A stretch of 64,000 bases of DNA from Ruminococcus sp. (GTDB lineage Bacteria > Bacillota > Clostridia > Oscillospirales > Ruminococcaceae). The notes below the pieces were generated by a model that was not told the DNA's origin, did no database searches, and saw only the letters and a program-made list of their open reading frames with translations. The position numbers were made by a program, and so were the translations under genes. The stretch is from NCBI GenBank assembly GCA_029060755.1, contig JAIDTI010000023.1, forward strand, positions 16,665-80,664, written 5' to 3'. Shown here piece by piece: positions 1 to 10,844 of this stretch. Numbering within the stretch: position 1 is the stretch's first letter; the number at the start of each line of letters is the position of its first letter.

Positions 1-31
1 TGTCACCGGTTTTTACGTGAACTTTACTCAT
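1..31 (-). CDS. rplX: Ribosomal protein L24, N-terminal fragment (runs off the window)
   Basis: Reverse complement of 1-31 reads ATGAGTAAAGTTCACGTAAAAACCGGTGACA = MSKVHVKTGD, directly downstream of rplN in S10-operon order. Confidence 0.8.
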   Translation of the reverse strand, partial: MSKVHVKTGD

Positions 32-48
32 ATATGTGACACCTCCGA

Positions 49-417
49 TTAAAGAACCTCTGGAGCAAGGCTAAGAATCTTTGTATATTCCTTTTCACGA
101 AGTTCCTTAGCAACTGAACCAAAAATACGTGTACCCTTTGGGTTCTTATCTTCCTTAATAATAACAGCAGCGTTCTCATCGAAACGGATATATGTTCCGT
201 CCTCACGTCTGAGACCCTTTGCTGAACGAACAATAACTGCCTTTACAACGTCGCCCTTCTTTACAACGCCTCCGGGTGTTGCTTTCTTAACGGAAGCAAC
301 TACAACGTCACCGATATTTGCATATCTGCGGCGAGTACCACCCAGAACTCTGATACACATAAGCTCTTTTGCTCCTGTATTGTCAGCGACCTTTAAATAA
401 GTCTGCATCTGTATCAC
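49..417 (-). CDS. rplN: Ribosomal protein L14
   Basis: 122 aa, [27 protein letters not shown], operon context. Confidence 0.98.
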   Translation of the reverse strand: MIQMQTYLKVADNTGAKELMCIRVLGGTRRRYANIGDVVVASVKKATPGGVVKKGDVVKAVIVRSAKGLRREDGTYIRFDENAAVIIKEDKNPKGTRIFGSVAKELREKEYTKILSLAPEVL

Positions 418-455
418 AGCGAGTTCCTCCTTTCAAGCATAAAGCTTTTATAAAA

Positions 456-716
456 TTACTTAGCCTTTTCAATGATGTTGGTTACACGCCATCTCTTATC
501 CTTTGAAAGCGGACGTGTTTCCATAACTTCAACTCTGTCACCGATTCTGCACTCATTCTTTTCATCATGAGCCTTGAGTTTTACGGTACGCTTGATGATT
601 TTTTTGTAAAGCGGGTGTTTAACGTTATCAACGATAGCAACTACAACGGTTTTATCCATCTTATCGCTTACAACCTTACCTACTCTTGTTTTTCTAAGGT
701 TTCTTTCAGTAGACAT
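456..716 (-). CDS. rpsQ: Ribosomal protein S17
   Basis: [21 protein letters not shown]...; operon context. Confidence 0.97.
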   Translation of the reverse strand: MSTERNLRKTRVGKVVSDKMDKTVVVAIVDNVKHPLYKKIIKRTVKLKAHDEKNECRIGDRVEVMETRPLSKDKRWRVTNIIEKAK

Positions 717-735
717 TAGCTAAATCCTCCCTTTC

Positions 736-933
736 TTATTGCTGTGCAAGCTCTGCTTCACGCAGAATTGTCTTTACACGGGCAATATCTTTCTTTACAG
801 CCTTAAGACGAGCTGTGTTTTCAAGCTGATTTACAGCGTGCTGAAAACGAAGTGCAAAAAGTTCTTCTTTAAGGCTTGTGAGCTTCTCGTTGAGTTCTTC
901 AACTGACATTTCTCTGATTTCTGATGCCTTCAT
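736..933 (-). CDS. rpmC: Ribosomal protein L29
   Basis: [18 protein letters not shown]...; operon context. Confidence 0.97.
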   Translation of the reverse strand: MKASEIREMSVEELNEKLTSLKEELFALRFQHAVNQLENTARLKAVKKDIARVKTILREAELAQQ

Positions 934-1358
934 TACTGCTCAACCTCCTGCTCTGCTTTAGTAACGAACTTACATTTAATAGGAAGCTTGTGCATAGCAA
1001 GACGCATAGCCTCTCTTGCGGTTTCCTCCGGAACACCCTTTATTTCAAAAAGAACTCTGCCGGGCTTTACAACTGCAACCCAATATTCAGGTGAGCCTTT
1101 ACCAGAACCCATTCGGGTTTCAGCAGGCTTTTCTGTGATTGGCTTGTCAGGGAAAATCTTAATCCAGACTTTACCGCCTCTCTTGATGTAACGTGTCATA
1201 GCGATACGGGCAGCCTCAATCTGATTGGAAGTAATCCAAGATGGCTCAAGTGCCTGAAGACCGAAATCACCATATGTTACTTTATTTCCTCTGTATGCCT
1301 TACCTTTAAGACGTCCTCTGTGGACTCTGCGGTATTTAACTCTCTTTGGAAGCAGCAT
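933..1358 (-). CDS. rplP: Ribosomal protein L16
   Basis: [25 protein letters not shown]...; operon context. Confidence 0.98.
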   Translation of the reverse strand: MLLPKRVKYRRVHRGRLKGKAYRGNKVTYGDFGLQALEPSWITSNQIEAARIAMTRYIKRGGKVWIKIFPDKPITEKPAETRMGSGKGSPEYWVAVVKPGRVLFEIKGVPEETAREAMRLAMHKLPIKCKFVTKAEQEVEQ

Positions 1359-2161
1359 TACTGATTACCTCCCTCTCTTTTAGCATCACGGTTGAAATTT
1401 CTTCCACCACGTCTGTTGCCATCACGTCTGTTTCCGTCACGTCTGTTGTCATCATTGCGGCGGTTCTGACGTTCAGGCTTCTTTTCTGCCTTTTCTCTCT
1501 GAGCAGCAGCCTTTGCAGCATCGCCCTTGAGAACTTCACCTTTATAAATCCAGACTTTTACACCAAGTTTGCCATATGTTGTATCAGCCTCTGCAAAACC
1601 GTAATCAATATCTGCACGGATTGTCTGAAGCGGAATTGTACCCTCGTGATAGCTTTCGCTTCTTGCAATTTCAGCTCCGGCAAGTCTGCCTGAAACCTTA
1701 ACTTTGATACCCTTTGCGCCGAGACGCATTGTTCTGCCGATAGACTGCTTCATTGCACGTCTGAAAGATACTCTGTTTTCAAGGTCGAGAGCAATCTTCT
1801 CTGCAACGAGCTGTGAATCCATATCAGGCTGTTTTACTTCAACGATGTTTACATAAACTCTGTCTTTGTTCATGTTCATCATCTTTGCAAGTTTTTCTCT
1901 GAGCTTTTCAATTTCTGCACCCTGTCTGCCGATAACAATACCGGGTTTTGCACAGTGAATGTGGATTCTCACTTTATCATTGAAACGCTCAATTTCAATT
2001 CTGGGAACACCTGCTGCATACAAACTCTTTTTAATGAAGTTACGGACATTGTAATCTTCAACAAGAGTATTGCCGAAAGTTGCCTTATTAGCATACCAGC
2101 GTGAATCCCAATCCTTAATAACGCCAACACGTAAGCCGTGTGGATTAACTTTCTGTCCCAT
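1358..2161 (-). CDS. rpsC: Ribosomal protein S3 with Arg/Asn/Gly/Asp-rich C-terminal extension
   Basis: [24 protein letters not shown]...; tail [34 protein letters not shown]. Confidence 0.98.
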   Translation of the reverse strand: MGQKVNPHGLRVGVIKDWDSRWYANKATFGNTLVEDYNVRNFIKKSLYAAGVPRIEIERFNDKVRIHIHCAKPGIVIGRQGAEIEKLREKLAKMMNMNKDRVYVNIVEVKQPDMDSQLVAEKIALDLENRVSFRRAMKQSIGRTMRLGAKGIKVKVSGRLAGAEIARSESYHEGTIPLQTIRADIDYGFAEADTTYGKLGVKVWIYKGEVLKGDAAKAAAQREKAEKKPERQNRRNDDNRRDGNRRDGNRRGGRNFNRDAKREGGNQ

Positions 2162-2180
2162 TAATCAGACCTCCTTGGGA

Positions 2181-2516
2181 TTATTCTTTTTCTTTAAGAA
2201 CAACTGTAATGTGTGATGTTCTCTTTAAAATTCTATATGCTCTGCCCTGAGCTCTTGGCATGATTCTCTTCATGATTGTACCAGGTGTTACGAAACACTC
2301 TGAAACATAAAGATTATCACCGTCCATGCTGAAATTGTTTACAGCATTTGCCTGAGCGGACTTTACAAGCTTTGAAACGATAGGACTTGCAGCCTTAGGA
2401 GTAAGCTCCAAAGTAGCCAGTGCGATGTCAAGCGGCTTGTTTCTGATAAGGTCAAGAACAATCTGCACCTTTCTTGGTGATATACGAGCATTTCTTAAAT
2501 AAGCTCTTGCTTCCAT
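2181..2516 (-). CDS. rplV: Ribosomal protein L22
   Basis: [27 protein letters not shown]... Confidence 0.97.
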   Translation of the reverse strand: MEARAYLRNARISPRKVQIVLDLIRNKPLDIALATLELTPKAASPIVSKLVKSAQANAVNNFSMDGDNLYVSECFVTPGTIMKRIMPRAQGRAYRILKRTSHITVVLKEKE

Positions 2517-2537
2517 CTTAACAGCTCCTCCTTCCGC

Positions 2538-2822
2538 TTATTTCTTACCGTTGTTAGATGTTTTTGAACCTGCGTGACCCTTGTAGGTTCTTGTAGGAGC
2601 AAACTCGCCAAGCTTGTGACCTACCATATCTTCTGTTACATAAACAGGAACGTGTTTTTTTCCGTCATGAACAGCGAATGTGTGACCAACGAAATCAGGG
2701 AAAATTGTTGATGAACGGCTCCATGTTTTAAGAACTTTCTTTTCGCCTGCTTCATTCATGGCAACAACTCTCTTAAGGAGAACCTCCTGAACGTATGGTC
2801 CTTTTTTAGTGCTTCTGCTCAT
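2538..2822 (-). CDS. rpsS: Ribosomal protein S19
   Basis: [19 protein letters not shown]... Confidence 0.98.
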   Translation of the reverse strand: MSRSTKKGPYVQEVLLKRVVAMNEAGEKKVLKTWSRSSTIFPDFVGHTFAVHDGKKHVPVYVTEDMVGHKLGEFAPTRTYKGHAGSKTSNNGKK

Positions 2823-2842
2823 TTTTCAGTTCCTCCTTTCGA

Positions 2843-3685
2843 TTATTTACCGTTGCGACGCTTTACAATAAACTTGTCTGTTCTGTGGTGCTTCTTACGT
2901 GTCTTGTAACCAAGAGCAGGTTTTCCCCATGGTGTAACAGGTCCTGGTCTTCCGACTGGTGATTTACCTTCACCACCGCCGTGCGGGTGGTCGCATGGGT
3001 TCATTACTGAACCACGTACAGTTGGTCTCCAGCCCATGTTTCTTACACGTCCTGCTTTACCATAGTTTACATTTTCGTGGTCGATATTTGAAACCTGTCC
3101 GATAGAAGCCTTACAGTTAATCGGAACTTTTCTCATCTCGCCTGATGGAAGTCTTACAAGTGCATACTTGTCTTCTTTACCCATAAGTTGTGCCTGATTT
3201 CCAGCACTTCTTACAAGCTGTGCGCCCTTTCCGGGATAAAGCTCGATAGCATGGATAAATGTACCAACAGGAATATCAGCAAGAGCAAGTGCGTTTCCGG
3301 GCTTGATGTCTGCCTCTGAACCTGATTCAATCTTGTCGCCGACTTTAAGACCGTTCGGAGCAAGAATGTATCTCTTTTCGCCGTCCTCATACTGAACGAG
3401 AGCAATAAATGCACTTCTGTTCGGGTCATATTCAAGTGTAAGAACTGTTGCAATCATGTTGTCCTTGTCACGCTTGAAATCGATAACACGGTATTTTCTT
3501 CTGTTTCCGCCACCTCTGTGACGAACTGTTATTCTGCCGTAGCTGTTTCTTCCCGACTTTTTCTTCATGGGTTCGAGAAGGCTTTTCTCCGGCTCAACCT
3601 TTGAAAGAACAGAATAATCTGTTACAGTCATCTGACGTCTTGAAGGCGTCGTAGGCTTATAGGTTTTAATAGCCATTTTTTTCAC
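2843..3685 (-). CDS. rplB: Ribosomal protein L2
   Basis: [16 protein letters not shown]...[37 protein letters not shown]. Confidence 0.98.
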   Translation of the reverse strand: MKKMAIKTYKPTTPSRRQMTVTDYSVLSKVEPEKSLLEPMKKKSGRNSYGRITVRHRGGGNRRKYRVIDFKRDKDNMIATVLTLEYDPNRSAFIALVQYEDGEKRYILAPNGLKVGDKIESGSEADIKPGNALALADIPVGTFIHAIELYPGKGAQLVRSAGNQAQLMGKEDKYALVRLPSGEMRKVPINCKASIGQVSNIDHENVNYGKAGRVRNMGWRPTVRGSVMNPCDHPHGGGEGKSPVGRPGPVTPWGKPALGYKTRKKHHRTDKFIVKRRNGK

Positions 3686-3743
3686 TCCTTAATAATGCGT
3701 TTTTGCGGAAGCATTACTTCCATACTGTCCGTATTATACGGAA

Positions 3744-4037
3744 TTATACCATACCCTCAAAGAATTCAATAGTCTTTGAATCAGGTGTAAGAGTAACAAT
3801 TGCTTTCTTCCATGAAGAAGTCATACCCTCATATCTGCCGACACGCTTCATCTTGCCTTTAACGTTCATTGTTGTAACCTTTGCAACATTAACATTAAAC
3901 AGCTTTTCTACAGCCTTTTTGATTTCAGACTTTGTAGCGTCTTTGGCAACCTTGAAAGTATACTTGCCTGTCTGAAGTTCGTCCATAGACTTTTCAGTGA
4001 TAACAGGCTTGATGATAATATCCTGAGCAGTTTTCAT
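3744..4037 (-). CDS. rplW: Ribosomal protein L23
   Basis: 97 aa, [23 protein letters not shown]; operon position. Confidence 0.96.
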   Translation of the reverse strand: MKTAQDIIIKPVITEKSMDELQTGKYTFKVAKDATKSEIKKAVEKLFNVNVAKVTTMNVKGKMKRVGRYEGMTSSWKKAIVTLTPDSKTIEFFEGMV

Positions 4038-4660
4038 TATGCGTATACCTCCTCAAGTTTTCCTACTGCATTCTTTACAATGATAAACTTATCATAGTTG
4101 AGAATGTCATATACGTTAAGAGTGTTAACAGCGGCTGTTTTAACGCCGGGAATGTTAGCAGCACTCTTGATTACTTTTGTATCAGCCTCTGCTGTAACGA
4201 TAAGAGCTTTTCCCTCAACACCGAGAGCCTTGAGCATTTCAACAATTGTCTTTGTCTTGAAGTTATCCATTGTGAGAGCATCAAGAACAATCATGTTGTT
4301 GTCAAGAACTTTTGTAGAAAGAGCAGATTTCATTGCAAGTCTTCTTACTTTCTTATTAAGAGAGTAGCTGTAGTCTCTTGGCTTAGGTCCGAGAGCAACA
4401 CCGCCATGAACCCACTGCGGAGCTCTGGTTGAACCCTGTCTTGCATGACCTGTTCCCTTTTGTCTCCAAGGCTTTCTGCCTCCTCCTCTTACTTCTGTTC
4501 TTGTAAGAGTTGACTGTGTACCCTGTCTCTGATTTGCAAGGTAATTTACTACCATAGCGTGCATAACGCCCTCATTTGGAGTAATTCCGAAAACTGCATC
4601 GTTAAGCTCTGTTTCGGAAACCTGATTGCCAGCCATATCAAATACTGAAATTGTAGACAT
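4037..4660 (-). CDS. rplD: Ribosomal protein L4
   Basis: [39 protein letters not shown]. Confidence 0.97.
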   Translation of the reverse strand: MSTISVFDMAGNQVSETELNDAVFGITPNEGVMHAMVVNYLANQRQGTQSTLTRTEVRGGGRKPWRQKGTGHARQGSTRAPQWVHGGVALGPKPRDYSYSLNKKVRRLAMKSALSTKVLDNNMIVLDALTMDNFKTKTIVEMLKALGVEGKALIVTAEADTKVIKSAANIPGVKTAAVNTLNVYDILNYDKFIIVKNAVGKLEEVYA

Positions 4661-4677
4661 TTACGTTTCCTCCTTCC

Positions 4678-5316
4678 TTAAGCCTTAACGCTGTCAACGA
4701 TATAAACGATTCCGCCCTTTGGACCAGGAACTGCACCTTTGATAGCGATGAGATTGTTTTCTGTATCAATTTTAACGATTTCAAGATTCTGAACTGTAAC
4801 CTGTTCAGCACCCATGTGACCTGCCATTCCCTTTCCCTTGTAAATTCTGGAAGGTGAAGAACAAGCACCCATTGAACCTGCCTGTCTGTGAACAGGACCA
4901 GTACCATGAGTTTCCTTAAGTCTGTGCTGATTGTGACGCTTTATTGCACCCTGAAAACCTTTACCCTTGCTCTTGCCGATAACGTCAATAGCGTCACCAA
5001 CTGCAAAAGTATCAGCCTTTATAATGTCTCCGACATTGAGAACATCACAATCATCAAATCTGAACTCTTTGAGAGTTTTCTTGCAGGCAACATCTGCCTT
5101 TGCGAAATGTCCCTTCATAGGCTTGTTAACTCTCTGAACCTTTACATCACCGTAACCAAGCTGAAGTGCAGCATAACCGTCATTTTCAACAGTTTTTTTC
5201 TGAACAACAACACAAGGACCGGCTTCAATTACTGTTACAGGAATAACTTTTCCTGCTTCGTCGAAAATCTGTGTCATACCGATTTTCTTACCGATAATGC
5301 CTTTCTGCATTTTCAT
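4678..5316 (-). CDS. rplC: Ribosomal protein L3
   Basis: [32 protein letters not shown]. Confidence 0.97.
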   Translation of the reverse strand: MKMQKGIIGKKIGMTQIFDEAGKVIPVTVIEAGPCVVVQKKTVENDGYAALQLGYGDVKVQRVNKPMKGHFAKADVACKKTLKEFRFDDCDVLNVGDIIKADTFAVGDAIDVIGKSKGKGFQGAIKRHNQHRLKETHGTGPVHRQAGSMGACSSPSRIYKGKGMAGHMGAEQVTVQNLEIVKIDTENNLIAIKGAVPGPKGGIVYIVDSVKA

Positions 5317-5418
5317 TTCCTCCTATAAGGTTATTGGTTGATAATCATCAACTTGACCGACAGATTACTGTCATTCCGTTTCCCTGAACGGTAAGTTCGC
5401 AAGCATAATGCAGATTAA

Positions 5419-5733
5419 TTACTTAATCTCCATAACAACGTCTACGCCTGCGGGGATTTCAAGCTTATCAAGAGCAGCAGTTGTCTTTTCTGTAGGACGG
5501 AGAACATCAATAAGTCTCTTGTGAGTTCTCATTTCAAACTGCTCACGGCTATCCTTGTATTTATGAGTAGCACGGAGAATAGTAACAACTTCCTTATTTG
5601 TAGGGAGTGGAATAGGTCCTGAAACTCTTGCACCACTTCTCTTAGCTGCTTCGACAATCTTAGCTGCTGCAATATCAACAGTAGCATGGTCATAGCCCTT
5701 AATCTTGAATCTGATTTTTTCGTTGACTGCCAT
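5419..5733 (-). CDS. rpsJ: Ribosomal protein S10
   Basis: [45 protein letters not shown]; start at the ATG after an AGGAGG-type RBS, not the upstream end of the 195-aa ORF. Confidence 0.95.
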   Translation of the reverse strand: MAVNEKIRFKIKGYDHATVDIAAAKIVEAAKRSGARVSGPIPLPTNKEVVTILRATHKYKDSREQFEMRTHKRLIDVLRPTEKTTAALDKLEIPAGVDVVMEIK

Positions 5734-5812
5734 TTTCTTTCGCCTCCTTGAAAATTTTTCGGGGACGCTGATTGAGATGTACACGCTTCCACGTGTTTCA
5801 GCCTGCACAGAC

Positions 5813-5846
5813 AAAAAAAGCTCGTGAAAAATTACTTTTTCCGAGC
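5813..5846 (-). terminator. Intrinsic terminator-like hairpin in the rpsJ leader (candidate attenuator)
   Basis: Minus strand: GCTCG GAAAAA GTAA TTTTTC A CGAGC followed by T7, about 80 nt upstream of rpsJ ATG and about 200 nt downstream of the promoter. Confidence 0.7.
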
Positions 5847-6055
5847 AAACGCAGACATTCAGACACAAATTGACAGTATAAAAGCTTGCACAACAAACTA
5901 TACACTCAAAACACAAACTGTGTCCAATATCTCTGTCGCCCGATTTACGGACATACTCCACAGAAATTCCCTGCCACACCGACAGCAACCTTCTGCTTCT
6001 TCGCATATCTTAACAGCAGGTATATTCAAATATCATACCCGACTCAACATAAACT

Positions 6056-6084
6056 ATTATACCACGTATATAATAATAAGTCAA
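6056..6084 (-). promoter_or_regulatory. Sigma-A-like promoter of the S10 operon
   Basis: TTGACT, 17-nt spacer, TATAAT on minus strand. Confidence 0.75.
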
Positions 6085-6160
6085 CATTTTCTTGTGTAGA
6101 AATATGCAGACTTTTTGCCTGGTTTTTTGTGAATTTCAGACAAAAAGTCCGTATTTCTTA

Positions 6161-7867
6161 CTATTCGTCACTTTCTTCAGGTTTTTTCATGTCAATAGTA
6201 TTAAGAAACAGTGTCGGGTCAAGACATATTCCCTGATAACGTACTTCAAAATGACAATGGTTGCCGAAAGAATTTCCCGTATTTCCTACAAATCCTATAA
6301 GCTGACCTTTTGAAACCTGCTGACCCTCAACTGCATACACACTAATCATATGAGCGTATACCGTTGCATAGCCGTTTTCGTGTTCAATCATTACAACATT
6401 TCCATATCCTCCGGAGTTCCAGCCTGCCGAAACAACAACGCCGTCCTGAGCCGCATAAATCTCTGTATTTTCAGGTGCGGCAATATCAAGTCCTTTGTGA
6501 TTGCGGTCGCTTATGAATGAATCACTAACCCAGCCACCGTCTACAGGCCAGCCCATTTCACCTGAACCAGTCAGCGGATAACCGAAATAAACTGTTTCGG
6601 GATTATCAGGAGAAGCGGAATATGTTCCGATACCGATTGTTTCAACTACAGGATTTTTCAATACAACACTTTCAAGAACTTTTCGTCCTGATTCTATGCC
6701 GTCAATGTAGGTTATTTCAATATTACTCTTTTTTTCTCCTCTTTCACCTTTTACAAGCGTCACCCTTGAACCGACATTGAGAGAACTTGTTTCAACTTCC
6801 ATTATCTGATAATCGATAAATGAAAGCGTTTCCATTTCTCTTATATATTTAATAGGAAGATAATTTTCGTGTTTTACAACATATAGAAGCTGTCCTGTTC
6901 TTATACCCTTTTCTGCGGACGGATTAAGTTTATTAAATTCGTCCAAATCCATGCCGTATTCTTGAATAATATCAAGAACTGTCTGTTCCTCTTTTGCAAA
7001 AAGAACCTGCTTTTTTTCTTTTGATGATGTCAGAAGTTTTATTACATCATGTTCTTTCTGCAAACTGCTGATAAGGTATATACCCTCTTTCAGTTCAACC
7101 TTGTTTACATACTCAATATCCCTGACAATTCCTTCTATGTCATAATTAAGCAGTCTGTCATCAAGTGCTTTCTGTACTCTCTTGCTGTCCTCTACAGAAC
7201 ATATAAACTGATTGTCAATATATACTCCGTATGCTTTTATAAGTTCCTCATCTGATGCTTCAAGCATTTTATCGGCAAGCTGTCCTGCACTTACAATATT
7301 ATCATCATCGGATATTATTCTCAATGAAAGTCTTGAAGATAAATCAATAGCCTTATCATTTTCGTTATAAGAAATTCTCTGCTGAACATCTCTTTCCGCT
7401 TTCACAAAATCTGCCTCTGCGGAAATTATACCAAGTTCCTTTCCGTTGTATTCAACTGCTATACCGTATTCAAGACCTGAACCATATCTTATAACACCGA
7501 TAAGAAACGCAATTGAAACAAGTGGGAGAAGCCAGTTGAAAGCCGTATAGAATACGCCGTTTTCACCGCAGAAAAATGAGTAGAAAAACTTTAAAAGTGC
7601 CTTTATATATTCAGATTTACCCTCTTTTTTTGCAAGTCGGACTTCTTTTGAAAGTCTGTTTGAAAGTTCTAGCCTGCTTCGATAAGATTCTGTTGCTTCT
7701 CTGAAAATCCAGCATATGATATTTTTTATTAATCTGATAATCCCGCATATTTCAGAAAAAATAAATTTCACACTTCTGATTATTGCAAGAAGTATTGCAG
7801 AAATAAATTTAAATGTGCAGAGTCCTGCTCTTACAGCAAGAGCTGTAAATATTTTCAAAAAAAACAC
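6161..7867 (-). CDS. Membrane-anchored M23 family peptidase with LysM-like and G5-like segments
   Basis: C-terminal HKGLDIAAPENTEIYAAQDGVVVSAGWNSGGYGNVVMIEHENGYATVYAHM...GNHCHFEVR; LysM-like DIIQEYGMDLDEFNKLNPSAEKGIRTGQLLYV. Confidence 0.88.
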   Translation of the reverse strand: MFFLKIFTALAVRAGLCTFKFISAILLAIIRSVKFIFSEICGIIRLIKNIICWIFREATESYRSRLELSNRLSKEVRLAKKEGKSEYIKALLKFFYSFFCGENGVFYTAFNWLLPLVSIAFLIGVIRYGSGLEYGIAVEYNGKELGIISAEADFVKAERDVQQRISYNENDKAIDLSSRLSLRIISDDDNIVSAGQLADKMLEASDEELIKAYGVYIDNQFICSVEDSKRVQKALDDRLLNYDIEGIVRDIEYVNKVELKEGIYLISSLQKEHDVIKLLTSSKEKKQVLFAKEEQTVLDIIQEYGMDLDEFNKLNPSAEKGIRTGQLLYVVKHENYLPIKYIREMETLSFIDYQIMEVETSSLNVGSRVTLVKGERGEKKSNIEITYIDGIESGRKVLESVVLKNPVVETIGIGTYSASPDNPETVYFGYPLTGSGEMGWPVDGGWVSDSFISDRNHKGLDIAAPENTEIYAAQDGVVVSAGWNSGGYGNVVMIEHENGYATVYAHMISVYAVEGQQVSKGQLIGFVGNTGNSFGNHCHFEVRYQGICLDPTLFLNTIDMKKPEESDE

Positions 7868-7872
7868 TCCTT

Positions 7873-8346
7873 TTATTCGCCTGTATGATAGCTGTAATTC
7901 AGCATTTCAGCAGTATATCCCTCAAGCTTTTGTAAAAGTGGCAGAACATCTTTTCTTGCTGATTCAAGGTCATGCTCAAGATAATTTCCGCACTCAACAA
8001 TACTGTTTCCGGGAATTTGCCCCTCATATTCTGAAATGAACTTATATGCTTCCTTTACAAGCTGAATTGCATCTTCTCCACTCATATCATTTCTTGTGAG
8101 AAGATAAAATCCCGTACGACAGCCCATAGGTCCGATATATATTATACTTTCAGTAAATCGGCTGTTTCTTGCATACGTTGCAAAAAGATGCTCAATTGTA
8201 TGAAGTGATGGATTTGAAATATACGTTCCACCATTTGGCTTGACCATGCGGACATCATAAGTTATAATATCACCGTCAATGCGTGATATGTACATTCCAA
8301 CGCCGAATTTTGTATGGTCAACCTGAAAACTTGCTATTTTTTTCAT
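7873..8346 (-). CDS. luxS: S-ribosylhomocysteine lyase LuxS
   Basis: MKKIASFQVDHTKFGVGMY...HTIEHLFATYARNS...GPMGCRTGFYLL; start trimmed from the 8427 ORF. Confidence 0.93.
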   Translation of the reverse strand: MKKIASFQVDHTKFGVGMYISRIDGDIITYDVRMVKPNGGTYISNPSLHTIEHLFATYARNSRFTESIIYIGPMGCRTGFYLLTRNDMSGEDAIQLVKEAYKFISEYEGQIPGNSIVECGNYLEHDLESARKDVLPLLQKLEGYTAEMLNYSYHTGE

Positions 8347-8359
8347 AATAATTCTCCTT

Positions 8360-9196
8360 TTAATCAAATAAACTGATAATATCTTTCGGAAGTTTCGAAC
8401 AGACTGTAATTTTTTCGGGAATATCAAATATCATCTTCCCACAATGCAATGCTTGTCTTGAAATATCGTCACGCAGACCGCCATATAAATCGTCACCGAC
8501 AAGAGAATGTCCGATGTGTGCAAAATGTACTCTTATTTGATGTGTTCTGCCTGTTTCAAGATGTATTTCAAGCAATGTATATTTTTCATTCGTTCTTATG
8601 CTTTTATAGCGTGTAACAGCTCTTTGTCCGTCTGCACGCACACAACGGAGTATTATACTTTCCTGCTCCCTTGCTATCGGTGCATCTATAACACCACTGC
8701 CCTCAATTATCCCGTGAACTACTGCAAAATATACCTTTTCACAATTTCCCTGCAAAAGATTTGCAGAATAAGCATTTTTTGCAACAACACACAAGCCCGA
8801 CGTATCTTTGTCAAGTCGATTTACAGGTCGGAACGTCAGTTCAGGGTGAAGATATGCAAAAAGATTTCCTAATGTGTCATCTCTGTGACGGATTGACGGG
8901 TGAACAGGCATACCGTCCGGCTTATCGAAAATTATCATATTTTCATTTTCAAAGGCTATATCAGCTTTAAGACTGCTGTTCGGCACAATTTCTGTTCTCT
9001 CCTCACTGTTCAGGACTATAACATCTCCGCTTTTTACCGTGTCAACTGTACGGATAAATCTGCCGTTGCAGGTTATACCGCCGTCACGGTTTTTCAGTTT
9101 TTGCAGAAGACGGCGTGATACACTACATTTCTCACGAAGATACTCCTGCAATGGAACTGGTATTTCTGTTTCTACATTAAATATAAGTTCACTCAT
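8360..9196 (-). CDS. RluA-family pseudouridine synthase
   Basis: HPSIRHRDDTLGNLFAYL...RPVNRLDKDTSGL...LLEIHLETGRTHQIRVHFAHIGHSLVGDDLYGG. Confidence 0.93.
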   Translation of the reverse strand: MSELIFNVETEIPVPLQEYLREKCSVSRRLLQKLKNRDGGITCNGRFIRTVDTVKSGDVIVLNSEERTEIVPNSSLKADIAFENENMIIFDKPDGMPVHPSIRHRDDTLGNLFAYLHPELTFRPVNRLDKDTSGLCVVAKNAYSANLLQGNCEKVYFAVVHGIIEGSGVIDAPIAREQESIILRCVRADGQRAVTRYKSIRTNEKYTLLEIHLETGRTHQIRVHFAHIGHSLVGDDLYGGLRDDISRQALHCGKMIFDIPEKITVCSKLPKDIISLFD

Positions 9197-10023
9197 ATTT
9201 CACCACTTTGTCTTATTTTTCCTGCAAAAATACGCTTTCTTCTGGATTCATGAATAATATGTGCATATTCATCCTCTTTGAAAAAAATTGATATTCCTAC
9301 AGCATAAGCAGATGCAATTTCAGGGATAACAAATGGTATGGCTACAACTGTAACAACAGGCAGTAAAAATGTAAACGAAATTCCGACAAACATTTTTTTA
9401 CGTCCATTCATGAATCTGAATGAATCAAAAACAACTTTCAGAACGCTTTTTTCCGGAAATTCCGCAAGCAAAAACGGTACAGCCGTCATACTTATCTTTA
9501 CACCCAGCCAGAATACAACAAAAACTATACAAAGTGCAAATAAATTTGAGGATAAAAAAAGCTGTTTATCGTCTGCACTCTCCGATATTATTTTTATACC
9601 ATACAATCCCGAAATAATCGCAGGAATAAGAGTTGCTGTACATATCATCTTCCGCATGAAAAAAGAAAATAGACTTCGCCATATAAATCGCCATTCAAGA
9701 AGCATATCAGAAAATGATGTCTTTTTATCTGAATCCTTTGCAAACTCAATCAGCCGTACAGCTGACGCACAATAAAGCGGTGCAGAAATTATATATCTTG
9801 CTGTTGTAAATACTACAGCAATGCAAATCTGCTCTACGCTTTCACCCGTAAAAAGTCCGAGCGGATTGAAAGCACCCAGATAAAGCATAATACTGTATAC
9901 AGATGCTTCCGCAAGACGAAAAAACAATTCTGCCACTAAAGGCGGTGTGCATATCAGAAAAATTTCACGTCGTCTGCCTTTTATTTTTCGCCTTGAATAG
10001 CGTATAAGTTCCATTGTTTTCAT
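9193..10023 (-). CDS. Predicted multi-pass membrane protein, unknown function
   Basis: Long ORF with several hydrophobic segments; overlaps the RluA gene start by 4 bp. Confidence 0.6.
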   Translation of the reverse strand: MKTMELIRYSRRKIKGRRREIFLICTPPLVAELFFRLAEASVYSIMLYLGAFNPLGLFTGESVEQICIAVVFTTARYIISAPLYCASAVRLIEFAKDSDKKTSFSDMLLEWRFIWRSLFSFFMRKMICTATLIPAIISGLYGIKIISESADDKQLFLSSNLFALCIVFVVFWLGVKISMTAVPFLLAEFPEKSVLKVVFDSFRFMNGRKKMFVGISFTFLLPVVTVVAIPFVIPEIASAYAVGISIFFKEDEYAHIIHESRRKRIFAGKIRQSGEI

Positions 10024-10076
10024 AACAGTACATCTCCTTGAAAGATTTACCGTTATTATATGGAATTTATTTACGG

Positions 10077-10733
10077 TTATTCATTTTCATTGTCTTCTAT
10101 TTTATCATAGGGGCAATATCCGAGAATTTCAAATGCTTGAGAATTAAGCCACATCTGCGTTGTTACAAGAACATCAAATCCCTCACCTGATTCTGCTGTA
10201 AGATATTTCGGGTCATATTTTGGCAATCCGAAACAGGTAAGCATATTTGTAATTATTCCACCATGAGTTATAATTGCTGAATGTGCTATGCCCTCCTCCA
10301 TCATGTTCATGATGATATTGTGCAATGCTGAAAATACTCTTGCTGTCATTTCCTCTAAGCTTTCACCTTTTGGCGGTCGTGTATCTTTTCCACCTTTGAG
10401 CCATTTTTTATAGTCATCACGGTTTACAAGCTGGTCTACTGTTTTTCCCTCAAATTCGCCTAAATTGAGTTCATGAAGTCCGTCAACGGGCAGCATTTCT
10501 ATTTCAGGAAATAAAATTTCCGCTGTTTCTGTACATCTGCAAAGCGGTGATGTGTATACTTTTTGTACTGACGGATAATCAAAGTTATCCATTTTTACGG
10601 CAAGTTCACTTGCCCCCTTTGGTGAAAGAGGCATATCAGTTGAGCCGATATAAATTCCGTTTTCGTTTGCAGATGTTAAACCATGACGGATAATACTGAT
10701 TCTATAACCTTTCATTTTGTCTCCTTTCGACAA
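10077..10733 (-). CDS. Histidine phosphatase family protein (phosphoglycerate mutase-like)
   Basis: ISIIRHGLTSANENGIYIGSTDMPLSPKG...YTSPLCRCTETAEI...AIITHGGII. Confidence 0.9.
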   Translation of the reverse strand: MSKGDKMKGYRISIIRHGLTSANENGIYIGSTDMPLSPKGASELAVKMDNFDYPSVQKVYTSPLCRCTETAEILFPEIEMLPVDGLHELNLGEFEGKTVDQLVNRDDYKKWLKGGKDTRPPKGESLEEMTARVFSALHNIIMNMMEEGIAHSAIITHGGIITNMLTCFGLPKYDPKYLTAESGEGFDVLVTTQMWLNSQAFEILGYCPYDKIEDNENE

Positions 10734-10844
10734 ATTATTGTTAAAATTCGCCTTAAAATTTAAACAATATTAATATTTACATATTATACATTTTGTATTA
10801 TAATAATATTACACCAAAAATATACAAATTGTCAATAAATAAAC

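Noticed and set aside
1336-1693. ORFs 1336-1539 (-) and 1346-1693 (+) overlapping rpsC
   Set aside because: Frame-shadow translations of the low-complexity rpsC tail and coding sequence; no RBS or family resemblance.
4098-5328. Plus-strand ORFs opposite rplD and rplC
   Set aside because: Antisense shadows of conserved ribosomal genes.
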